Below, in pieces: positions 32,471 to 39,026 of a DNA stretch of 39,026 bases. Origin of the DNA: Chloroflexota bacterium (GTDB taxonomy: Bacteria; Chloroflexota; Limnocylindria; Limnocylindrales; CSP1-4); assembly GCA_003141245.1 (NCBI GenBank), contig PLLE01000041.1:1-39026 (forward strand). The letters run 5' to 3'. How positions within the stretch are numbered: position 1 is the first letter of the stretch; every line of letters begins with the position of its first letter. The notes below the pieces were generated by a model. That model ran no database searches, had not been told where the DNA came from, and saw nothing but the letters and a program-made list of their open reading frames with translations. Made by a program: the position numbers and the translations under genes.

Positions 32471-32476
32471 TAACCT
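32471..32476 (+). promoter_or_regulatory. Candidate -10 box (TAACCT) for leaderless pyrF
   Basis: TAACCT lies 8 nt before ATG 32485. No Shine-Dalgarno is present at the proper distance. It is the least consensus-like of the set except tpiA's. Confidence 0.3.
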
Positions 32477-32484
32477 TCTGGGCG

Positions 32485-33348
32485 ATGGATACCTACCTCG
32501 AACGCCTTGGTGCGCGCACCAGATCTGTCGGTTCGGTCCTGTGTGTCGGCGTGGATCCCGTGCCGGAGGCCCTGCCCGACGGCTTCAGCCGCGATCTCGC
32601 GGGGATCGAACGCTTCTGCGAGGTGCTCCTGGACGCGGCAGTGCCGTACGCGGCGGCCGTCAAGCCGAATCTCGCCTTCTTCGAGGCGTTCGGATCGGCC
32701 GGGATGGCTGCCCTGGAACGGTTGCGGGCCCGGGTCCCGACCGAGGTCCTGTTCGTCGGCGACGTCAAGCGCGGCGATATCGGGACGACGGCCGCGCGCC
32801 AGGCCGCGGCGCTCTTTGACATGCTCGGCTGCGACGCGATCACGGTCAATCCATATCTCGGGTCGGAGGCCGTGGAGCCGCTGATTGGCCGCGGCGACCG
32901 GTTCGCGTACCTGCTGTGCCGGACCTCGAACCCGGGGGCGGGCGAGCTGCAATCGCTCGAGGTCGGCGCCGATCCGGAGACCGGGGCGCCGGCCGAACCC
33001 CTGTACGCCAGGGTCGCCCGGCGGGCGCGAAGCTGGGGTCCGGGAGGCACAGTCGGCCTGGTGGTGGGCGCCACCGCCCCGGTCGAACTCGAGAAGATCA
33101 GGGGCATCGCTCCCGAGCTGGCGCTGCTCGTGCCGGGCGTGGGAGCTCAGGGCGGCGACGTGGACTCCGTGCTTCGCCATGGCCCGGCCGGCGCTCCGCC
33201 CGCGGGATTGCGGCCGGGCGGGGGATTGCTGGTCAACGTCTCGCGGGGAATTGCCGGGGCCGCGTCGGGCACCGGTGCCGGCGACGTTGCCGAGCGGCTC
33301 GCTGCCGCTGCCGCCGACTGGGCCTCCCGCCTGCGACTGCCGGCGTAG
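32485..33348 (+). CDS. pyrF: Orotidine 5'-phosphate decarboxylase (type 2)
   Basis: This enzyme makes UMP from OMP, the last step of de novo pyrimidine synthesis. The 287-residue length fits the longer type 2 subfamily. The active-site motif FVGDVKRGDIGTTA (Asp-x-Lys-x-x-Asp pattern; about residues 90-103) is intact. Other marks are LCVGVDPVPEALP at the N-terminus, AVKPNLAFFEAFG, DAITVNPYLGSEAVEPL, VGLVVGATAPVEL and LLVPGVGAQGGD with LLVNVSRGI for phosphate binding. ATG 32485 gives the family start; the frame is open back to 32089 but overlaps recJ there. No Shine-Dalgarno; TAACCT 8 nt upstream. Confidence 0.95.
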   Translation: MDTYLERLGARTRSVGSVLCVGVDPVPEALPDGFSRDLAGIERFCEVLLDAAVPYAAAVKPNLAFFEAFGSAGMAALERLRARVPTEVLFVGDVKRGDIGTTAARQAAALFDMLGCDAITVNPYLGSEAVEPLIGRGDRFAYLLCRTSNPGAGELQSLEVGADPETGAPAEPLYARVARRARSWGPGGTVGLVVGATAPVELEKIRGIAPELALLVPGVGAQGGDVDSVLRHGPAGAPPAGLRPGGGLLVNVSRGIAGAASGTGAGDVAERLAAAAADWASRLRLPA

Positions 33349-33369
33349 GCCGCGACTGCAGGCAACAGG

Positions 33370-33388
33370 CGGGCCGGGCGGTGGCCCG
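33370..33388 (+). terminator. Possible hairpin between pyrF and rapZ
   Basis: CGGGCC (33370-33375) and GGCCCG (33383-33388) with a 7-nt loop lie 21 nt after the pyrF stop and 7 nt before the rapZ -10 box. Weak evidence. Confidence 0.25.
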
Positions 33389-33395
33389 AGCGAGA

Positions 33396-33401
33396 TAGAC
33401 T
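33396..33401 (+). promoter_or_regulatory. Candidate -10 box (TAGACT) for leaderless rapZ
   Basis: TAGACT lies 6 nt before ATG 33408, in a context (TTAGCCCATG) matching that of the DUF6941-like gene. No Shine-Dalgarno is present. It would drive rapZ-yvcK and perhaps whiA. Confidence 0.42.
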
Positions 33402-33407
33402 TAGCCC

Positions 33408-34340
33408 ATGCGCAGCAAGGCCGAACGGATCGACTCGCCCGCCATCGTGGGCCGCGGCGCTCGCTCCAAGGAACTCGACCAGCGGGTCGTGATCCTGAGC
33501 GGCCTCTCGGGTGCCGGCAAGACGGCCGCGACCAAGCTGTTCGAGGACCTCGGCTACACGTGCATGGACAACCTGCCGGGTGAGCTGCTGCCGGCCCTGG
33601 CCGAGCTGGTCTCCGAGGACCGCCAGCGCTTCGAGAAGGTCGCCATCGTTCTCGACGTGCGGGCCGGCGACGCTCCACTCGCCCTGGCGGCGATGCGCGG
33701 CGCGCTGGAGGGCCGCGGCATCAAACCGCGAGTCATATTCCTGGAGGCCAGCGACGAGGTCCTGATCCGGCGCTTCTCCGAGACGCGCCACCGCCATCCG
33801 CTAGCCAGCAAGCGCGGCATCGCCGGTTCGATAGCCGAAGAGCGGCGGCTGCTCGATCCCGTCAGAGCCGAGTCCGATGTCGTCGTCGACACATCCGATC
33901 TCTCGCTGCGGCAGCTCAAGGAGCGCATCTTCGCCCACCTCGCCGACAGGTCTCCCGACACCGAGCTCGTCTTCCAGCTGATCAGCTTCGGCTTCAAGTA
34001 CGGCGTGCCGCTGGAGGCCGACCTGGTCTTCGACGTCCGGTTCATGGAGAACCCGTACTACGTGGACGAGCTTCGGCATCTGTCGGGACTCACTCCGGCC
34101 GTGCGCGACTACGTCATGGGCCAGCCGATCGCGCAGCAGTTCTTCGATTTCCTGGCGGGCTTCCTGGACCTGACCGTCCCGGGCTTCAAGAGCGAAGGCA
34201 AGACTCGCCTGACCGTGGCCATCGGGTGCACGGGCGGGTATCACCGCTCCATCGTCATCGCCGAGCAGCTCCGCGGCTGGCTCGAGCGACGCGGCTACGG
34301 CACCGTGACCGTCTTTCATCGGGAGTTGGAGCGCGAATGA
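33408..34340 (+). CDS. rapZ: RapZ/YvcJ-family nucleotide-binding protein
   Basis: A 310-residue protein. P-loop GLSGAGKT at residues 32-39, then FEDLGYTCMDNLPGELLPAL. The C-terminal domain carries ISFGFKYGVPLEADLVFDVR, FMENPYYVDELRHLSGL and IGCTGGYHRSIVIAEQL, all hallmarks of the family. In E. coli RapZ is an RNA adaptor controlling GlmS; in Firmicutes and Actinobacteria the homologue binds nucleotides and sits, as here, before yvcK and whiA. The role in this organism is not known. The stop overlaps the yvcK start (ATGA). Confidence 0.95.
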   Translation: MRSKAERIDSPAIVGRGARSKELDQRVVILSGLSGAGKTAATKLFEDLGYTCMDNLPGELLPALAELVSEDRQRFEKVAIVLDVRAGDAPLALAAMRGALEGRGIKPRVIFLEASDEVLIRRFSETRHRHPLASKRGIAGSIAEERRLLDPVRAESDVVVDTSDLSLRQLKERIFAHLADRSPDTELVFQLISFGFKYGVPLEADLVFDVRFMENPYYVDELRHLSGLTPAVRDYVMGQPIAQQFFDFLAGFLDLTVPGFKSEGKTRLTVAIGCTGGYHRSIVIAEQLRGWLERRGYGTVTVFHRELERE

Positions 34341-35692
34341 GGTTTCCCCGTCTGCGCGTGGCCTGGGGGCTGAGGCGCTGGCTCAGGCCCGGGGTCGGGG
34401 TCAAGCGCTGGCTCCTCCTGGTCTTCGTCGGTGAGATGTGTCTGGCCCTCGCGGGCGCCCTGTGGCTACGGCAGGTCTACCGCGACTTCGAGGTGACCGG
34501 CCCGAGCCAGGCGGTCGTATCCGCCGTCACGCTGCAGTTCCTGCCCTACGGCGTCCGCGCCCTGCTGGTGGGCACCGCGGGCGTGGCCCTATTCGCCTTC
34601 GGCGCATGGCGCATCGTCCGCGTCATGGTCATGCCATTCGTTCCGGCCGAGGCTGATCAGCCACTGGTCGACGTGATCTTCCAGAAGCGCTTCCTCGCCC
34701 GCGGGCCACGGATAGCGGTTCTGGGTGGCGGGACGGGTCTATCGACGCTGCTGCGCGGTCTCAAAGAGCACACCAGCAACATCACGGCCGTGGTCACTGT
34801 CGCCGACGACGGCGGTTCGTCCGGCCGGCTGCGCGAGTCGCTCGGCATCCCTGCGGTCGGCGACATCCGCAATTGCATCGTGGCCCTGGCCGACGCCGAA
34901 CCGCTCATGGGCGAGCTGCTCCAGTACCGTTTCCCCGGGGATGAGATGGACAGCCTGGGCGGCCACACGATCGGCAACCTGCTGCTCGCCGCGATGTCGT
35001 CGGTCCAGGGGGGTGACTTCGAAGAGGGCGTCCGGCAAATGAACCGCGTTCTGGCGGTTCGGGGCCAGGTCGTACCGGCGACGGCGACCGCCGTGACCCT
35101 GCACGCAGGCCTGGTCGACGGCTCGGAGGTCGCGGGGCAATCGGCCATCGCCGGCTCGACCGGCATCGATCGCGTCTGGCTGACCCCCGAGGGCGTTATG
35201 GCGTGCGACGACGCCCGGCGTGCCATCGTCGAGGCCGACCTGATCGTCGTGGGGCCGGGCAGCCTCTACACGAGCATCCTGCCGAGCCTCCTCCTGACTG
35301 AGCTCACGGCCGCGATCCGATCCTCGCAGGCGGTTCGGGTCTTCGTCTGCAACGTGGCGACGCAGCCCGGCGAGACTCAGGGCTACGACCTGGCCGACCA
35401 TCTCTCGGCGATCGAACGCCACACCGGCCCCGGCCTGCTCGACGTGGTTCTGGCCAACAATCAGTTCGGGGCCAAGCGTCCGGGCTCGTACGCGGCCGAG
35501 CCCGTGCGGCTGCGCTGGCCGCCGGCGCGGACCTGGCCGTCGACCGACACCCCGCGCCTGGTGCTCGACGACGTGGTGAACCCGGAGAACTCCCACCACC
35601 ACGATCCGGCTCGTCTGGCCGCCTCGATCATGAAGATCTACGAGCGGGAGTCGCTCGCACGTCGGCGATTCCGGACAATCCGGTCGGCGTGA
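34337..35692 (+). CDS. yvcK: YvcK/CofD-like protein with N-terminal membrane anchor
   Basis: A product of 451 residues. ATG 34337 overlaps the rapZ stop. Two membrane helices at about residues 23-45 and 65-95 precede the YvcK domain from about residue 125, with VLGGGTGLSTLLRGLK, TVADDGGSSGRLRESLG, GDIRNCIVALAD, HTIGNLLLAAM and VVGPGSLYTSILPSLL. Family members bind UDP-sugars and influence carbon use and peptidoglycan synthesis. The membrane extension is absent from B. subtilis YvcK but I recall it in other phyla. The older label 2-phospho-L-lactate transferase (CofD) is unlikely given the neighbours. Confidence 0.94.
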   Translation: MRFPRLRVAWGLRRWLRPGVGVKRWLLLVFVGEMCLALAGALWLRQVYRDFEVTGPSQAVVSAVTLQFLPYGVRALLVGTAGVALFAFGAWRIVRVMVMPFVPAEADQPLVDVIFQKRFLARGPRIAVLGGGTGLSTLLRGLKEHTSNITAVVTVADDGGSSGRLRESLGIPAVGDIRNCIVALADAEPLMGELLQYRFPGDEMDSLGGHTIGNLLLAAMSSVQGGDFEEGVRQMNRVLAVRGQVVPATATAVTLHAGLVDGSEVAGQSAIAGSTGIDRVWLTPEGVMACDDARRAIVEADLIVVGPGSLYTSILPSLLLTELTAAIRSSQAVRVFVCNVATQPGETQGYDLADHLSAIERHTGPGLLDVVLANNQFGAKRPGSYAAEPVRLRWPPARTWPSTDTPRLVLDDVVNPENSHHHDPARLAASIMKIYERESLARRRFRTIRSA

Positions 35693-35729
35693 TCCGACGA
35701 GCCGGAGCCGAGGGGCCAGGGGAGCCGGC

Positions 35730-36572
35730 GTGACCACGGCCGAACGAGACCTGGCGGAGGCTCTACGGGCCGAGCTGGCGGCGATCGACCCACCCCGACG
35801 CTGCTGCCGCAACGCCGAGACCGCCGGCCTGATGGGCGCCTTCGAACCGAGGCGGCGCGCGATAGCCCGGCTGGAAGTGCGTTTGAGGCGGGCCAGGTCG
35901 GAAGCGGAGGCGACACAGGAGAGAGCGGCCGACGGGTCCACCCCGGCAGCTCCAGCGTTCGTCTGGTCCGGAGCCGCCGAGCACTGTCGCCTCGCCTACC
36001 TGCGCGGCCGGTTCCTGGCGCACGGCTCGTTGAGTCTCGCTTCCGGCCGAACGCACCTGGAGTTCTCGGTGCCGGCCGCGGAGGCGGAGCTTCTCGCCCG
36101 CCGGCTCGGCGAGCTGGAGCTGCCTGCCCCGTGGCGGCTGCGGCGCGGCCGGGGCGTCGTCACGTGGAAGAGCACCGAAACCGTGGGTACGTTCCTGCGA
36201 ATGGTGGGCGGGGGAGCGGCCCTGCTCGAGCTCGAGGCGCGGCAGGTGTCGCGGTCGGTGCGCGGCGACCTGAATCGGGTCATCAACGCCGAGTCGGCGA
36301 ACCTGCAGCGGGCTGTCGCGGCCGCCGCTCGCCAGCTGGAGGCGATCGACATTCTCGACGCTGACGGTCGCCTGGCCAGACAGCCGTACGTGGTGCGGCT
36401 CGTCGCGGACGCTCGCCGAGAGGTACCGGAGGCAACCCTCACCGAGCTGGCGGAGCGGCTGCAAGTGCATCGGTCGGCGGTTCAGCGAGCGCTGGAGCGG
36501 ATCGAGAGGCTGGCTCTCCACGCCGACGAAGGAACGGGCCTGCGCAAGCGGTCGCGGAGCGGGGCCGACTGA
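35730..36572 (+). CDS. whiA: WhiA-like DNA-binding protein, shortened
   Basis: WhiA proteins regulate cell division or sporulation in Gram-positive bacteria. This one has 280 residues instead of about 310-330. GTG 35730 has GGGGAG upstream. The start RCCRNAETAGLMGAF matches the conserved CCRxAExxAL segment, but the following first half of the LAGLIDADG-like domain is replaced by a short Arg/Ala/Glu helix (RRRAIARLEVRLRRARSEAE). The second half (AYLRGRFLAHGSLSLASGRT, HLEFSVPAAEAELLARRL) remains. The C-terminal helix-turn-helix domain is complete: NRVINAESANLQRAVAAAAR, LTELAERLQVHRSAVQRALE. Position directly after yvcK supports the call. Whether the reduced form keeps its function is unclear. 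Confidence 0.88.
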   Translation: MTTAERDLAEALRAELAAIDPPRRCCRNAETAGLMGAFEPRRRAIARLEVRLRRARSEAEATQERAADGSTPAAPAFVWSGAAEHCRLAYLRGRFLAHGSLSLASGRTHLEFSVPAAEAELLARRLGELELPAPWRLRRGRGVVTWKSTETVGTFLRMVGGGAALLELEARQVSRSVRGDLNRVINAESANLQRAVAAAARQLEAIDILDADGRLARQPYVVRLVADARREVPEATLTELAERLQVHRSAVQRALERIERLALHADEGTGLRKRSRSGAD

Positions 36573-36596
36573 CACCCGCGCGGGGTTCGTCCGTCG

Positions 36597-36611
36597 CGGC
36601 CCGAAGGGCCG
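36597..36611 (+). terminator. Hairpin between whiA and tpiA
   Basis: CGGCCC (36597-36602), loop GAA, GGGCCG (36606-36611), 24 nt after the whiA stop. It is a stable short stem without T-tract and separates the regulatory trio from the glycolytic pair. Confidence 0.4.
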
Positions 36612-36642
36612 ACTGTCCCTCCGGGCCAGCGCCGCGTTCTGG

Positions 36643-36648
36643 CATCAT
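36643..36648 (+). promoter_or_regulatory. Candidate -10 box (CATCAT) for leaderless tpiA
   Basis: CATCAT lies 7 nt before ATG 36656. No Shine-Dalgarno is seen. The first position deviates from the TANNNT pattern, so the call is weak. Confidence 0.28.
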
Positions 36649-36655
36649 TGCGGAC

Positions 36656-37456
36656 ATGAGACCTCTGATCATTGCCGCCAACTGGAAGATGAACACCACC
36701 CCCGCGGACGCTGGAGAGCTGGCCGCGACAATCGCCGCCCGGACCGAGGAGCCGGACGTCGTCCGAGTCATCTGCCCGCCATACGTCTGCCTGGCCGCAG
36801 TTCGTGATGCCCTGATTGGCAAGAACGTCGGCGTCGGCGCCCAGAACGTCCATCACGAACAGGGCGGCGCCTACACCGGCGAGATTTCCGCGTCGATGCT
36901 GGCCGGGCTGGCCACGTGGGTCATCCTCGGCCACTCCGAACGACGGCGTGACGCCTTCGAGAGCGACGAACTGATCGGCAAGAAGCTGGCCCGAGCGATC
37001 ACCGCCGGCCTGCGACCGATCCTGTGCGTGGGCGAGCTCCTCGCCGAGCGCGAAGCCGGCCGGGCCGTCGAGGTCGTGGCCACCCAGCTGCGTGGCGCGC
37101 TGGCCGGGAAGGATGTCGAGTCCCTGCTGAACGCGGGCCTCGTCATCGCCTACGAGCCGGTCTGGGCCATCGGCACCGGCCGCAACGCCTCAGGCGCCGA
37201 CGCCGCGGCCATGGCAGAGGCCATCCGTGCCACTCTTGCTGCAGACCTCGCCTGGGACAAGGCCGCCGAGAGCGTGCCCGTCCTCTACGGCGGTAGCGTG
37301 ACCAGCTCCAACATCGGCGACTTCCTCGCCGAGCCCTCCATCGACGGCGGGCTCGTGGGCGGCGCCTCGCTCAAGCCCGACGAGATGGCCGGCATGGTGG
37401 CCCGCGCCGCCGTCACCGCCAGGGCTCGCGTCGCGGCCGAAGGCAAGTCCGCATGA
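36656..37456 (+). CDS. tpiA: Triose-phosphate isomerase
   Basis: Interconverts dihydroxyacetone phosphate and glyceraldehyde 3-phosphate in glycolysis. The 266-residue product has all active-site residues: Lys11 in AANWKMN, the histidine of VILGHSERR (about residue 93), the catalytic glutamate and lid of IAYEPVWAIGTGRNASG (about 165-180), and phosphate-binding VLYGGSVTSSN and DGGLVGGASLKPDEM. The C-terminus is slightly longer than usual (ARARVAAEGKSA). Its stop overlaps the gpmI start (ATGA). No gap or pgk gene lies between whiA and tpiA. Confidence 0.97.
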   Translation: MRPLIIAANWKMNTTPADAGELAATIAARTEEPDVVRVICPPYVCLAAVRDALIGKNVGVGAQNVHHEQGGAYTGEISASMLAGLATWVILGHSERRRDAFESDELIGKKLARAITAGLRPILCVGELLAEREAGRAVEVVATQLRGALAGKDVESLLNAGLVIAYEPVWAIGTGRNASGADAAAMAEAIRATLAADLAWDKAAESVPVLYGGSVTSSNIGDFLAEPSIDGGLVGGASLKPDEMAGMVARAAVTARARVAAEGKSA

Positions 37457-39026
37457 CGGCTGCCTCCGGCGGCGTCAAGCGCCCCCGCCCGCTCGTTCTG
37501 GTCGTTCTCGACGGCTTCGGCATCGGTCACGATCCGAGCGTCGACGCGATTGCCCAGGCTCGCATGCCCAACTGGAACGCCTTCCTGGCACACTGGCCTC
37601 ACAGCGCGCTCGAGGCGTCCGAGGAGTTCGTCGGTCTGCCGGCTGGCCAGATGGGCAACTCCGAGGTCGGTCACCTCAATCTCGGCACCGGCCAGCCCGT
37701 GCTGCAGGATCTGCCCCGGATCGACAAGGCGATCTCGTCGGGCAGCTTCTACACCCGGCCCGTCTTGCTCGCGGTATGCGCCAGGGCGAAGGAGGCCGAC
37801 CGCACCCTCCACCTGATCAGCCTCGTCGGTCCCGGCGGCGTTCACGCCAACGACCGCCAGCTGGTCGCCGCGGCCGACCTTGCCGCCCGCCAGGGTGTCA
37901 AGCGAGTCCGCGTCCACGGACTCCTGGACGGCCGCGACACCCCGCCGCGTTCGGCCATCGAGTTCGTGCCCGACCTGGAGAAGCGACTCGCGGCGGTGCA
38001 TCCTGACGCGAAGTTCGCCACGATCGGCGGCCGCTACTACGCCATGGACCGCGACAAGCGCTGGGAGCGCACCAGGAAGGGCTACGACGCCATCGTCCAC
38101 GGCGTCGCCGACTTCCACGCGCCCTCCGCCGTGGCGGCCGTGGAGCAGGGCTACGCGCGTGGCGAGAACGACGAGTTCATCGTCCCGACCGTGATCGACG
38201 GCGTCGACCACGGCACGATCACCGACGGCGACGCGGTTCTCCACTGCAACTTCCGCGCCGACCGTGCCCGCCAGCTTTCCCACGCCCTGGCCGACGCGCA
38301 TTTCAGCGGCTTCGACCGGAATGCGGCCGGGCCCGCTCCCAAGGAGATCCTCTACGCCACGCTGACGGCCTACGAGGCCGATCTGCCGGTCCAGGTCGTC
38401 TTCGGGCCGGAGGTCGTGCCTTCGCTGGCCGGCGCCGTCTCCGAGGCCGGCTGGAAGCAGTTCCATGTCGCGGAGACGGAGAAGTACGCCCACGTGACGT
38501 ACTTCTTCAACGGCGGCCGCGAAGAGCCCTGGCCCGGCGAGGATCGACTCCTGGTCCCGAGCCTCAAGATCGCGACCTACGACCTGCAGCCGAGCATGGC
38601 GGCGGAGGGCGTCTGCGACGCTCTCGTAGCCGCAATCGACTCCGGCAAGTACGACCTGATCGTGGCCAATTTCGCCAATCCGGACATGGTCGGCCACACG
38701 GGCGTCTGGGATGCGACCGTCAAAGCCTGCGAGACCGTGGACGCGTGCTTGGGTCGCGTCGCCGACGCCGTCCTGGCCGTGGATGCGGGCGATCCCGCGG
38801 GCCCCGGCGCCGTCCTCTTCATCACCGCGGACCACGGCAAGGCCGACGTGATGAAAGACGAGGCCGGCAAGCCCGTCACCAAGCATTCCCTGAACCCTGT
38901 GCCGTTCGTGGGAATCGGCCGGTTCATGGAGGGCAGGCGCCTCGAGAACGGTCGCCTGGCCGACGTCACGCCGACGCTCCTGGAGATCGGCGGCCTGGCG
39001 CCCTGGCCCGAGGTGACGGGCCACTC
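37453..39026 (+). CDS. gpmI: Cofactor-independent phosphoglycerate mutase (3' partial)
   Basis: Interconverts 3- and 2-phosphoglycerate using two manganese ions. ATG 37453 overlaps the tpiA stop. The frame is open to the window end, where the sequence (PWPEVTGHS) corresponds to the usual final PxEMTGxSL motif, so very little is missing. Landmarks are VLVVLDGFGIG (metal site), catalytic Ser in QMGNSEVGHLNLGTG (about residue 70), HGLLDGRDTPP, FRADRARQL, TEKYAHVTYFFNGGREEPWP, NFANPDMVGHTG and ITADHGKADVM. In the last one the usual Asn-Ala-Glu after DHG is Lys-Ala-Asp; the metal-binding Asp and His are kept. The gene is otherwise ordinary. Confidence 0.96.
   Translation, partial: MTAASGGVKRPRPLVLVVLDGFGIGHDPSVDAIAQARMPNWNAFLAHWPHSALEASEEFVGLPAGQMGNSEVGHLNLGTGQPVLQDLPRIDKAISSGSFYTRPVLLAVCARAKEADRTLHLISLVGPGGVHANDRQLVAAADLAARQGVKRVRVHGLLDGRDTPPRSAIEFVPDLEKRLAAVHPDAKFATIGGRYYAMDRDKRWERTRKGYDAIVHGVADFHAPSAVAAVEQGYARGENDEFIVPTVIDGVDHGTITDGDAVLHCNFRADRARQLSHALADAHFSGFDRNAAGPAPKEILYATLTAYEADLPVQVVFGPEVVPSLAGAVSEAGWKQFHVAETEKYAHVTYFFNGGREEPWPGEDRLLVPSLKIATYDLQPSMAAEGVCDALVAAIDSGKYDLIVANFANPDMVGHTGVWDATVKACETVDACLGRVADAVLAVDAGDPAGPGAVLFITADHGKADVMKDEAGKPVTKHSLNPVPFVGIGRFMEGRRLENGRLADVTPTLLEIGGLAPWPEVTGH

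Noticed and set aside
32089-32484. N-terminal extension of pyrF
   Set aside because: Overlaps recJ and has no similarity to OMP decarboxylase; ATG 32485 gives the family start.
38850-38862. Lys-Ala-Asp in place of Asn-Ala-Glu after DHG in phosphoglycerate mutase, as a sign of inactivation
   Set aside because: The metal-binding Asp and His, the catalytic Ser and all other motifs are intact; this is probably a tolerated variation.
1-39026. Prophage, secretion-system, defence island or biosynthetic cluster
   Set aside because: No integrase, capsid, restriction, toxin-antitoxin or multi-gene biosynthetic set is visible; the helicase copies alone do not make a defence locus.

Overview
The window is a GC-rich bacterial chromosome segment. 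It carries core genes (uvrA, guaB, uvrC, secD, secF, recJ, pyrF, rapZ, yvcK, whiA, tpiA, gpmI) separated by a lineage-specific accessory stretch. The gene content and protein style suggest an uncultivated Chloroflexota lineage, possibly Limnocylindria-like: rapZ-yvcK-whiA followed by triose-phosphate genes, many Pro/Thr/Ser-linker lipoproteins with beta-propellers, GTG/TTG starts, and several genes whose -10 box sits 6-8 nt before the start codon. This assignment is inference. No rRNA, tRNA, CRISPR array, integrase or intact transposase was seen.

Layout. 1-2913: uvrA, 5'-truncated by the window edge. 2942-3085: remnant of a LacI-family repressor. 3185-4648: orphan sugar-type solute-binding lipoprotein. 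4747-5501: DUF6941-like protein and a coupled small ORF. 5638-7119: tandem-RDD membrane protein. 7180-8898 (-): compact UvrD-like helicase, divergent from an ECF sigma factor and its coupled membrane protein (9034-10763). 10883-11617 (-): truncated helicase copy. 11878-14711: kelch lipoprotein and a PIG-V/GT-C-like membrane glycosyltransferase. 14919-15215: decayed sigma factor. 15415-16150 (-): second truncated, frameshifted helicase copy. 16300-19612: GNAT, kelch lipoprotein and coupled lipoprotein. 19647-21815 (-): PstS-like lipoprotein and aldo/keto reductase. 22109-23275: guaB without CBS domains. 23404-25815: double-propeller/PepSY-like membrane protein. 25862-39026: uvrC, secDF, recJ, pyrF, rapZ, yvcK, whiA, tpiA, gpmI (3'-truncated by the window edge).

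Working together. UvrA and UvrC belong to nucleotide excision repair. SecD and SecF form the export motor that would serve the many secreted proteins here. RapZ, YvcK and WhiA are a conserved regulatory trio next to two glycolytic genes, with ATGA overlaps at rapZ/yvcK and tpiA/gpmI. The sigma factor and the adjacent membrane protein look like a signal-transduction pair.

Most notable: (i) the accessory part holds several gene fossils (a LacI piece, a sigma-factor piece and two helicase copies cut at the same place); (ii) in-frame short tandem repeats (18, 18 and 12 bp) interrupt uvrA, secF and the helicase gene; (iii) a set of genes without Shine-Dalgarno sequences looks leaderless; (iv) guaB and whiA are reduced relative to their families.
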